5,998 bases of DNA, taken from the NCBI GenBank assembly GCA_019752775.1, contig JAIELU010000159.1, forward strand, positions 1 to 5,998. The letters run 5' to 3'. Below, piece after piece: positions 1 through 5,541 of the stretch (position 1 is its first letter; every line of letters begins with the position of its first letter). Under the pieces are notes generated by a model, which did no database searches, was not told the origin of the DNA, and was given only the letters and a program-made list of their open reading frames with translations. Position numbers and translations under genes: made by a program. Origin of the DNA: Campylobacterales bacterium. GTDB taxonomy: Bacteria; Campylobacterota; Campylobacteria; Campylobacterales; Arcobacteraceae.

Positions 1-2
1 AA

Positions 3-1901
3 AAAAGAGAGTTTTCTTTTAAAAAGGGAATTATTGATTTTATTATAAAAGATAATGGGTTATTTCAAAAAATTGAACAAATAATGGAGATGATTGAAAA
101 ATTAGAAAAAAATAAAAATGAAACAATTTTAATTGTAGATGATTCAGTAGTAATTCAAGAACAACTAAAAGATTTGTTTGAAAATAGAAATTATAATGTA
201 TTAATAGCTTCCGAACCAAATAAAGCTCTTGAATTAATACTTGAAAAACAGCCTGATTTAATGCTTTTAGATGTTCAATTAAAAAAGGAAAATGGAATAC
301 TCTTTTTACAAAAATATCAAGAACTTATAATTTCAGAACTTAAAATACCAGTTATTATAATAAGTGGAACTATTGATATTTTAATTACAAGAGATAGTTA
401 TAAAGCAGGTGTTGTCGATGTTATTAAAAAACCTTTTTTGATTGAGGAGATGAATTTAAAAATTGATTTATGGATAGATTACAAAAGAAAACAAAAAGAA
501 TTAACTCGTTCAACTCAACTTCTAAATGAATACAAAAATGCAGTTGACGAAAGATCAATTGTTTCAAAAACAAATGACAAAGGAATAATAACTTATGTTA
601 ATGAAAAATTCTGCAATATTAGTGGTTATTCAAAAGAAGAGTTAATTGGTAAAAATCATAATATTGTAAGACATGAAGACACAAAAGATGAGATTTATCA
701 AGGACTTTGGGAAACTATTCATAACCAAAAAAAGAGTTGGACAGGACAAATTAAAAACAAAAAAAAAGATGGAACATATTATTGGGTAGATACTTTAATA
801 AAACCAATTTTAGATAAAAATGGAAATATAGAAGAGTTTATGGCCTTAAAAAACGATATTACAGAACAAGAAGATGTAAAAGAGTATTTTAAAATAAAAC
901 TAAAAGGTTCTCAGAAAAATTTAAATTATTCTATTAAATTATCCAAAGAATATGAAAAAGCTATTGATTCAAGCAATATTTTATTAAGAACAAATTTAGA
1001 TAAAAAAATAAATTATGTAAATGAGAAATTTATACAATTGACTAAATTTTCAAAAGATGAACTTATTGGAGCTGATTATAGGATTTTTAAACATCCAAAT
1101 ATTAAAGATAAAATTTTTGAAGATTTTGATTCTTTGTTAGATTCAAAAAATATATTCCACCAAATTTTAAAAAATAAATCAAAAGATGATGAGACTTATT
1201 GGATTAATATAACTATTATTCCAATCAAAAATGATAAAGAAATTATCATTGAATATATGTGGATCATAAATGATTTAACAGAACTTTTTAATCTAAATGA
1301 AGAAATCCAAAGCACACAAAAAGAGATTATCTATAAAATGGGCGAAATTGGAGAAACTAGAAGTAAAGAAACAGGAAATCATGTAAAAAGAGTTGCAGAA
1401 TATTCAGAATTATTAGCACTTTTATATGGTATTGATGAAAAAGAGGCCAATCTTCTTCTTGTTGCTTCCCCAATGCATGATATTGGAAAAGTTGGAATCT
1501 CTGATTCAATATTGAAAAAACCTGCAAAATTAACAGATGAAGAGTATGCAATTATGAAAGAACATTCAATGATTGGATATAACATTTTAAAAGATTCAAA
1601 AAGAGATATTTTAAAAGCAGCTGCAATCGTGGCAAAAGAACACCATGAAAAATATGATGGTAGTGGGTATCCTTTTGGTTTAAAAGGTGAAGATATTCAT
1701 ATTTATGGCAGAATTACTGCCTTAGCTGATGTTTTTGATGCTTTAGGAAGTGAAAGATGTTATAAAGAAGTTTGGAAAGATGAAAAAATATTCCAGCTCT
1801 TCCGAGATGAAAAAGGGAAACATTTTGACCCAAAACTTGTGGATTTATTTTTTGATAATATTGATAAGTTTATACAAATAAGAGAAAGATATAGTGATTA
1901 A
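3..1901 (+). CDS. Response regulator with REC, two PAS and HD-GYP domains; probable c-di-GMP phosphodiesterase (5' end probably outside window)
   Basis: Numbering is from the ATG at 84. A receiver domain (about 13-135) has acidic pair D19/D20, phospho-acceptor D63, switch S94 and K116-P117. Two PAS domains follow (about 152-262 and 293-400). The HD-GYP domain (about 410-600) keeps its metal and signature residues: HD pair H465/D466, HHE at 520-522, DGSGYP at 525-530 and D549 in ADVFDAL. HD-GYP enzymes hydrolyse cyclic di-GMP, so phosphorylation and PAS-sensed signals probably tune c-di-GMP turnover here. No signal peptide or membrane segment is seen, so it should be cytosolic. The start is uncertain: no good ribosome site precedes ATG 84 (GGAG directly abuts the ATG at 90), and the same frame is open for 27 codons to the window edge. 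Those codons encode SFKKGIIDFIIKD, which resembles SYKAGVVDVIKKP of this protein's own receiver, so the gene probably starts further left with another receiver domain. No cognate kinase is visible. Confidence 0.9.
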   Translation, partial: KREFSFKKGIIDFIIKDNGLFQKIEQIMEMIEKLEKNKNETILIVDDSVVIQEQLKDLFENRNYNVLIASEPNKALELILEKQPDLMLLDVQLKKENGILFLQKYQELIISELKIPVIIISGTIDILITRDSYKAGVVDVIKKPFLIEEMNLKIDLWIDYKRKQKELTRSTQLLNEYKNAVDERSIVSKTNDKGIITYVNEKFCNISGYSKEELIGKNHNIVRHEDTKDEIYQGLWETIHNQKKSWTGQIKNKKKDGTYYWVDTLIKPILDKNGNIEEFMALKNDITEQEDVKEYFKIKLKGSQKNLNYSIKLSKEYEKAIDSSNILLRTNLDKKINYVNEKFIQLTKFSKDELIGADYRIFKHPNIKDKIFEDFDSLLDSKNIFHQILKNKSKDDETYWINITIIPIKNDKEIIIEYMWIINDLTELFNLNEEIQSTQKEIIYKMGEIGETRSKETGNHVKRVAEYSELLALLYGIDEKEANLLLVASPMHDIGKVGISDSILKKPAKLTDEEYAIMKEHSMIGYNILKDSKRDILKAAAIVAKEHHEKYDGSGYPFGLKGEDIHIYGRITALADVFDALGSERCYKEVWKDEKIFQLFRDEKGKHFDPKLVDLFFDNIDKFIQIRERYSD

Positions 1902-1903
1902 TA

Positions 1904-1934
1904 ATTTTATAAGAAGAAAATCTTCTTATAAAAT
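1904..1934. terminator. Bidirectional hairpin between convergent genes
   Basis: A perfect inverted repeat with 14-bp arms (ATTTTATAAGAAGA at 1904-1917, its complement at 1921-1934) and an AAA loop. It starts 2 bases after the stop of the HD-GYP gene, and its right arm contains the stop codon (1926-1928) of the minus-strand glycosyltransferase gene. The position between two converging genes suggests a shared terminator. The stem is AT-rich, and the flanks are A/T-rich rather than a clean T run on either strand, so strength is uncertain. Confidence 0.7.
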
Positions 1935-3038
1935 ATTTAATTGGTGAGATAAATCAGCTGCGATTCTTTCGTAGTTTCTAACTGCTAAAAGTCTTTCTTG
2001 ACCTTTTAATCCTACCCGTGTTACTTCATCTTTTGATAATGAGATAATATGTTCGAGTTTTTTTTGAATTGATTCTTTATCAAAATTTGTAAACCACGCA
2101 CTTGTATTATCTTCAAAAATCGAAGCATTATTTTCATTATTACTCATAATACAAGGAACGGCACTTGAATAATAATCTAAAACTTTCATAGGAGTTGAAC
2201 TATTAAATAAAGCAATATCTGGAAGTGGTGATAATCCAACATCAGCTTTTGAAATAAGTTCTAATAACTCTTTTCTAGTTTTTGCATCGTAAATTTCAAT
2301 ATTATCTTTTAGATTTGGAAAATCAATTAATAAATGGTCTAAAAATTCCGGGTCTTTTGTAGAAATCATTAGTTTGAAGTTTGAATTATGAATATTGCTA
2401 AAAGCTTCTAAAATAGTTTCAAATTCTCTCAATTTATCCAATGTTCCAGCATAAAAAAATCTTTTTTCATTTCCTTCATGTTGAATATTTTCATGTAAAA
2501 CATCAGGGTCGATTGCTGATGGGATTACGAAAGTTCTTGTTTTTACATCTTTGAAATAATCATTTTTCATTTGAAATGAAGTTGGAAGAAAAATATCACA
2601 TTCGTTAATTAAACTCACTTCACTATATGTTTGTATTTTATTGCTTATTACATCTAAAATTGATTTTTTATTGTTTGCTAAGTCCGTTTCAAGTTTTGCA
2701 ATTCTTTTAGGGAAAGATAATCTAAATCCAACTTTGAAGTTATATTTTGTTTTTTGTTTTAATACTTCTTTCAATAAATCAGTACTATTTCTAACAACTA
2801 CAAATTGGTATTCACTTAAGTTTATTTCATGTTTTTCTAATTCTTCTAAAATATGATGTTTTGATTTTTCAGGAATAATGATTCTTCCATCTTCTTTTAT
2901 TTCAATTTCTGATTTTTCTTTAGAAAAAAATGTTGTATTTATATCAAAATGTTTTGTTAAATATTTTTGAAATAAAGGACCTATAAAACTGTGGTCAGCA
3001 TATTCATCTTGGTCTGTAATATATAAAAATTTACTCAT
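1926..3038 (-). CDS. GT-B fold glycosyltransferase (group 1 / GT4-like)
   Basis: A 370-residue protein of the usual length for a group 1 glycosyltransferase, which moves a sugar from a nucleotide-sugar donor to an acceptor, typically in capsule, LPS or other surface glycan synthesis. The N-terminal half is the less conserved acceptor-side domain. FLPTS (150-154) and VIPSAIDPDV (171-180) lead into the C-terminal donor domain, which starts at RFFYAG (193-198). ADVGLSPLPD (265-274) followed by TPMKVLDYYSSAVPCIMS (282-299) corresponds to the family's donor-binding P-x-K-x-x-E-Y stretch, with D288 where Glu is usual. No signal peptide or membrane helix is seen, so it is expected in the cytosol or loosely on the inner membrane. 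The start is well supported: AAGGAG ends 5 bases before the ATG, and a TATAAT box lies further upstream. Donor and acceptor sugars cannot be predicted, and no other glycan genes lie in the window. Confidence 0.85.
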   Translation of the reverse strand: MSKFLYITDQDEYADHSFIGPLFQKYLTKHFDINTTFFSKEKSEIEIKEDGRIIIPEKSKHHILEELEKHEINLSEYQFVVVRNSTDLLKEVLKQKTKYNFKVGFRLSFPKRIAKLETDLANNKKSILDVISNKIQTYSEVSLINECDIFLPTSFQMKNDYFKDVKTRTFVIPSAIDPDVLHENIQHEGNEKRFFYAGTLDKLREFETILEAFSNIHNSNFKLMISTKDPEFLDHLLIDFPNLKDNIEIYDAKTRKELLELISKADVGLSPLPDIALFNSSTPMKVLDYYSSAVPCIMSNNENNASIFEDNTSAWFTNFDKESIQKKLEHIISLSKDEVTRVGLKGQERLLAVRNYERIAADLSHQLNIL

Positions 3039-3043
3039 ATTAA

Positions 3044-3049
3044 CTCCTT
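3044..3049 (-). promoter_or_regulatory. Ribosome binding site of the glycosyltransferase gene
   Basis: On the minus strand this reads AAGGAG, a near-complete Shine-Dalgarno sequence, 5 bases from the ATG at 3036-3038. It fixes the start of the glycosyltransferase. Confidence 0.8.
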
Positions 3050-3064
3050 GAAATTCTTTAAAAG

Positions 3065-3070
3065 ATTATA
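3065..3070 (-). promoter_or_regulatory. Probable -10 box for the glycosyltransferase gene
   Basis: The minus strand reads TATAAT, a consensus -10 box, about 27 bases before the glycosyltransferase ATG. No good TTGACA-like -35 is present; 17 bases upstream the sequence is T-rich (TTTTTG). T-rich upstream DNA in place of a conserved -35 is typical of Campylobacter-type vegetative promoters. An 8-bp palindrome, GTTGCAAC (3081-3088), lies just upstream of the box. This promoter lies outside the metallopeptidase remnant, so the glycosyltransferase should be transcribed independently of the inserted segment. Confidence 0.5.
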
Positions 3071-3115
3071 TCATTTAAAAGTTGCAACAAAAAAGCATTT
3101 TAGTTATTTTTATAG

Positions 3116-3211
3116 TTAATAAAGTTTTCCAAGTAAATCAACATGAGTTAGATAAACTCTCAAATCAAACTCAACTTGATGATAAGAGGGCATTACAAAA
3201 GTGCAAAGATT
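3116..3211 (-). pseudogene. C-terminal remnant of the YgjP/DUF45 metallopeptidase gene
   Basis: Read on the minus strand, this keeps the frame and stop (TAA at 3116-3118) of the intact gene at 5005-5496. It encodes the last 31 residues, equivalent to N133-Y163, with one replacement near the end (VDLLGKLY instead of VDLFGKLY); the other four base differences are silent. It lacks the zinc-binding HExxH region (H117-H127 of the intact protein), has no start codon, and the open frame is closed upstream by a TAA at 3233-3235. It cannot make a functional enzyme. The silent nature of most changes suggests this end diverged while it was still part of a working gene, which fits its being the original 3' end displaced by an insertion. 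Confidence 0.85.
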
Positions 3212-3212
3212 A
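3116..3212 (-). repeat. Left copy of 97-bp direct repeat (displaced metallopeptidase 3' end)
   Basis: This matches 5005-5101 in the same orientation at a constant offset of 1889. By hand alignment 92 of 97 positions agree. Differences are at 3119, 3128, 3133, 3134 and 3151, all transitions, and 3152-3212 is identical to 5041-5101. Similarity stops sharply at 3213, and no match is seen left of 3116. Confidence 0.93.
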
Positions 3213-3235
3213 ATAAGAAAATTATAAAATTCTTA

Positions 3236-3241
3236 TATAAT
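3236..3241 (+). promoter_or_regulatory. Candidate -10 box for the AIPR gene
   Basis: TATAAT lies 36 bases before the AIPR ATG. A second candidate, TATAAA at 3253-3258, lies closer to the start, so which one is used is unclear. Neither has a good -35. Both lie to the right of the repeat, inside the putative cassette, so the gene seems to bring its own promoter. Confidence 0.4.
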
Positions 3242-3265
3242 AACTTTACTAGTATAAAATAATGG

Positions 3266-3271
3266 AAGGAA
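3266..3271 (+). promoter_or_regulatory. Ribosome binding site of the AIPR gene
   Basis: AAGGAA, within a purine-rich run, ends 6 bases before the ATG at 3278. It supports that start for the AIPR protein. Confidence 0.65.
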
Positions 3272-3277
3272 AGTAGA

Positions 3278-5008
3278 ATGAGTAATGATAAAATTATAAT
3301 AGAAGGCTGTATTAAAATATTTAAAGAGAGTAATGAATTAGACTTAAAAGAGAGTGAAGTATTTGAATTGTTTTCATTAACTCAGATTTACAAAGATAAA
3401 AATATAACATTCGAGAATATAGCAAATTCTATTGTTGATGGTTCAAATGATGGTGGAATAGATTCTGTAATGATTTTTATAGATGATGAATTTATAGAAA
3501 ATATTGATGATCTTGATAATTTTAATTTTTCAAATAGAACTAAAAGTAAATTTATTATTTCTCAATGTAAAAAAGAGAATTCATTTAAAGAAAGCGTAAT
3601 TGATAAATTGATTACAACAATGCCAATTTTATTAGATCTTGAGAAGAATGAAATAGCATTATTATCTAGATTTAATTCAGATCTAGTAAGTAAGATTATT
3701 TTATTAACAGAGGTGTGGCAAAAAACTGCAATTAGCGGAGGATCTATTTCTGTTGAGTATATTTATATTGCAAATGCATCTAAAATTGAAATAAATGATA
3801 TTTTTAATCAGAAAAAACTTCAATTAATAGAATTAACAAGTAAATGTTTATCAACTAAAGATATTCACTTTAATAATTATAGTTGTAATGAATTGCTTGA
3901 ATTATATCAAAAACAAAAATCTAATAGGTTATCGATTGAATTTAAAGATAGACCGTTATCAACAGATTATGAAAATTCTGGAATAGGTTATATTGGTACT
4001 GTAAAATTATCAAAGTATAAAGAATTCCTAACTTCTGAGGAAGGAATAATTCGAGATGATTTATTTGAAAGTAATATAAGACATTTTCAAGGATTAGTGG
4101 ATGTAAATAAAAAAATCAAGAAAACTATTGAAAATATTTCTGATAAAGATTTTTGGTGGTTAAATAATGGTATTACAATCATTGCAGAAGAACCAAAAGA
4201 AGTAGGGAAAAAACTATCAATTGAGAATATACAAATAGTGAATGGATTACAAACATCTTATTCAATATTTAATAATTATATTGAAAATGACAAGGATGAA
4301 AGATCCGTATTAGTAAAAGTAATTATAAATAATAATAAAGAGATAACAGATGAAATAATTGAGTCAACAAATAGTCAAAATCCAGTTTCTGCAACACTTC
4401 TTAGAGCAACAGAGCAAGTTCAGCGAGAGTTAGAATTATTTTTTTTAAATGAAGGTTTTTATTATGATAGAAGAAAAAATTTTTATAAGAATTTAGGTAA
4501 ACCAACTACTAAAATATTTAGTATTCAATCTACCGCACAAACTATTCAATCAATTATTTTTAATGAACCTCACACAGCAAGAGCAACACCAACTTCATTA
4601 TTAAAAAATGAAATCACATATAAAAATATATTTGATATAAAGAAAGATTTTAAGGCATACCTAAATTGTTGCTTAATTAATAAGAAAGTAAGTGATTTTT
4701 GGTCAAAACATGAAAACTTACTAATTAAATCAAAACTCGCAAATTTTAAACTTCATTTATGTTGTGTTGCAGTTAAAGTATATTATAAAAAAAGAGATAT
4801 AACTTTTGAAGAGATTGTAAAATTTGATCTTGAAAAAATAGATAAAGATCTATTTAATTCAACAATTAATTTTTTAAATGAAACAATAGACAAATATTTA
4901 AATGAAAATAATAGTAAGAATTTAATTAATATTGCAAAATCAAAAGAATTTACAAAATATATTTTAGATGAAATTGATTCAAAATGTAAATTAAATAGTT
5001 TAATTTAG
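3278..5008 (+). CDS. AIPR family (abortive infection phage resistance) protein with nuclease-like N-terminus
   Basis: A 576-residue protein. The middle carries the hallmarks of the AIPR family (Pfam PF10592): NIRHFQG at 266-272, FWWLNNGITI at 292-301 and IQIVNGLQTS at 318-327. Family members are linked to abortive-infection defence against phage; the biochemical activity is not well defined. The N-terminal part has DGGID (58-62), then ISQCK (94-98) about 34 residues later. This resembles the D...(E/Q)xK active site of Mrr-like PD-(D/E)XK nucleases, with D62, Q96 and K98 as candidate catalytic residues; nuclease activity is inference. The C-terminal third is lysine-rich and apparently helical, with no recognised motif. 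No signal peptide or membrane helix is seen. The ribosome site and TATAAT box support the start. No methylase, antitoxin or partner gene is adjacent, so it appears to act alone. The gene lies between two copies of a metallopeptidase 3' end, a sign of horizontal arrival, and its stop lies inside the right copy. Confidence 0.88.
   Translation: MSNDKIIIEGCIKIFKESNELDLKESEVFELFSLTQIYKDKNITFENIANSIVDGSNDGGIDSVMIFIDDEFIENIDDLDNFNFSNRTKSKFIISQCKKENSFKESVIDKLITTMPILLDLEKNEIALLSRFNSDLVSKIILLTEVWQKTAISGGSISVEYIYIANASKIEINDIFNQKKLQLIELTSKCLSTKDIHFNNYSCNELLELYQKQKSNRLSIEFKDRPLSTDYENSGIGYIGTVKLSKYKEFLTSEEGIIRDDLFESNIRHFQGLVDVNKKIKKTIENISDKDFWWLNNGITIIAEEPKEVGKKLSIENIQIVNGLQTSYSIFNNYIENDKDERSVLVKVIINNNKEITDEIIESTNSQNPVSATLLRATEQVQRELELFFLNEGFYYDRRKNFYKNLGKPTTKIFSIQSTAQTIQSIIFNEPHTARATPTSLLKNEITYKNIFDIKKDFKAYLNCCLINKKVSDFWSKHENLLIKSKLANFKLHLCCVAVKVYYKKRDITFEEIVKFDLEKIDKDLFNSTINFLNETIDKYLNENNSKNLINIAKSKEFTKYILDEIDSKCKLNSLI
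4987..5007. repeat. Perfect A/T inverted repeat at the end of the AIPR gene
   Basis: TAAATTAAA (4987-4995) and its complement (4999-5007) surround a TAG loop. The right arm ends inside the right direct repeat, at the stop codon of the metallopeptidase gene. It could be a weak terminator for the two converging genes, but every pair is A-T and no T run follows, so it may be chance in AT-rich DNA. Confidence 0.35.
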
Positions 5009-5101
5009 TAAAGTTTCCCAAACAAATCAACATGAGTTAAATAAACTCTCAAATCAAACTCAACTTGATGATAAGAGGGCATTACAAAAGTGCAAAGATT
5101 A
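5005..5101 (-). repeat. Right copy of 97-bp direct repeat (3' end of intact metallopeptidase gene)
   Basis: This is the partner of 3116-3212. It covers the metallopeptidase stop codon, codons 133-163 and one base of codon 132. The 61 bp from 5041 to 5101 are identical to the left copy; the 36 bp nearest the stop contain all five differences. The AIPR stop codon TAG (5006-5008) uses the first bases of this copy. Confidence 0.93.
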
Positions 5102-5496
5102 TAAAAAGCTTTGTCATGCTCTTTTTCTTTAAAGTGGGCAAGTTCGTGAACAACAATCATTTCCAAAAACTCTTCAGGCATATTTTTAAAAACTGAAGCA
5201 ACTCTAATCTCATTTTTCGATTTTAATTTTCCACCTTGAACTCTTGAAATAATTGAATGCATTCCAAGAGCATTGTTAATTACATTTATTTTTCCATCAT
5301 ACATAACTTTTGAAACTTGATATTTTTTGAAGTATTCATTTTTGAAATCCATCACATACGAATACAAAGATTTGTCATTTGTGTATGTATGTGCGGTTGG
5401 ATATTTTGTTTTAATATAAGAAGATAATTTCTCTTTTTCAATCAAAACTTTGATTTTATCTTGTAAATCTTTTGGGTAATGGTTTATGTATTTCAT
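5005..5496 (-). CDS. YgjP-like (DUF45 / SprT-like) zinc metallopeptidase
   Basis: A 163-residue protein with a zinc-metallopeptidase signature, HELAH at 117-121, and a further histidine at H127, giving HExxHxxxxxH; E118 would be the catalytic base. The C-terminal FYNLC (131-135) and YHQVEFDLRVYL (142-153) are in keeping with the YgjP/DUF45 (PF01863) group, often annotated as M48 family metallopeptidase. Substrates of this group are poorly known. No signal peptide is seen, so it is probably cytosolic. The ATG at 5494-5496 gives a plausible full-length product, but no Shine-Dalgarno site precedes it; instead a hairpin sits just upstream. It follows the partial helical gene on the same strand after a 25-bp gap, so the two may be cotranscribed. 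Its stop overlaps the AIPR stop, tail to tail, by 4 bases. Its last 31 codons belong to the right direct repeat and may have been supplied by the inserted segment. Confidence 0.87.
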   Translation of the reverse strand: MKYINHYPKDLQDKIKVLIEKEKLSSYIKTKYPTAHTYTNDKSLYSYVMDFKNEYFKKYQVSKVMYDGKINVINNALGMHSIISRVQGGKLKSKNEIRVASVFKNMPEEFLEMIVVHELAHFKEKEHDKAFYNLCTFVMPSYHQVEFDLRVYLTHVDLFGKLY

Positions 5497-5505
5497 AAAA
5501 ATATT

Positions 5506-5541
5506 AAATAAAAGAAGAGAATTAAATCTCTTCTTTTATTT
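5506..5541 (-). terminator. Intercistronic hairpin, probable terminator or attenuator
   Basis: Perfect 15-bp arms (AAATAAAAGAAGAGA at 5506-5520, its complement at 5527-5541) around a 6-base loop. Its plus-strand right arm includes the last codons of the partial helical gene, and that gene's stop codon (5522-5524) lies in the loop. On the minus strand the stem ends in TTTTATTT and continues into a T-rich tail 9 bases before the metallopeptidase ATG. This suits a terminator of the upstream gene or partial read-through into the metallopeptidase. The arms share AAGAAGA/TCTTCTT with the hairpin at 1904-1934. Confidence 0.6.

Larger units (their letters stand above)
3116..5101. mobile_element. Putative integrated single-gene defence cassette flanked by 97-bp direct repeats
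   Basis: The AIPR gene and its promoter (3213-5004) lie between two direct copies of the 3' end of the metallopeptidase gene. One copy completes the intact gene; the other is an orphan fragment next to the glycosyltransferase. The repeat period is 1889 bp, which would be the size of a circle made by recombination between the copies. Site-specific islands often integrate into a gene's 3' end while restoring it with their own copy, and the layout here matches. No integrase, transposase or insertion sequence is present, so homologous recombination with incoming DNA or mobilisation in trans are the likely routes. The boundaries are inferred from the repeats alone. Confidence 0.5.

Noticed and set aside
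30..83. Promoter and leader for the HD-GYP gene, with TATAAA near 43-48
   Set aside because: The region is open in frame and encodes a receiver-like end, so it is better explained as coding sequence.
1357..1585. Two open frames of 64 and 68 codons on the minus strand
   Set aside because: Both lie inside the conserved HD-GYP coding sequence on the opposite strand, overlap each other in different frames, and show no recognisable motif or ribosome site.
2641..2856. A 71-codon open frame on the plus strand
   Set aside because: It is antisense to the glycosyltransferase gene; its Phe/Leu/Ser-rich translation is what the reverse of Lys/Glu/Asn-rich coding DNA gives.
3081..3088. GTTGCAAC palindrome upstream of the glycosyltransferase -10 box as an operator
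   Set aside because: Eight bases with no second copy and no known matching regulator; too short to call.
3213..3232. Possible extension of the metallopeptidase remnant beyond 3212 (an FYN-like tripeptide in the same frame)
   Set aside because: The match needs a 9-base insertion relative to the intact gene and rests on A/T-rich bases; a stop at 3233-3235 follows. Chance is the simpler explanation.
3116..5101. Repeats as the ends of an insertion sequence or a CRISPR-like array
   Set aside because: There are only two copies, in direct rather than inverted orientation, 1889 bp apart, and each is the coding end of a peptidase gene. No transposase is present.
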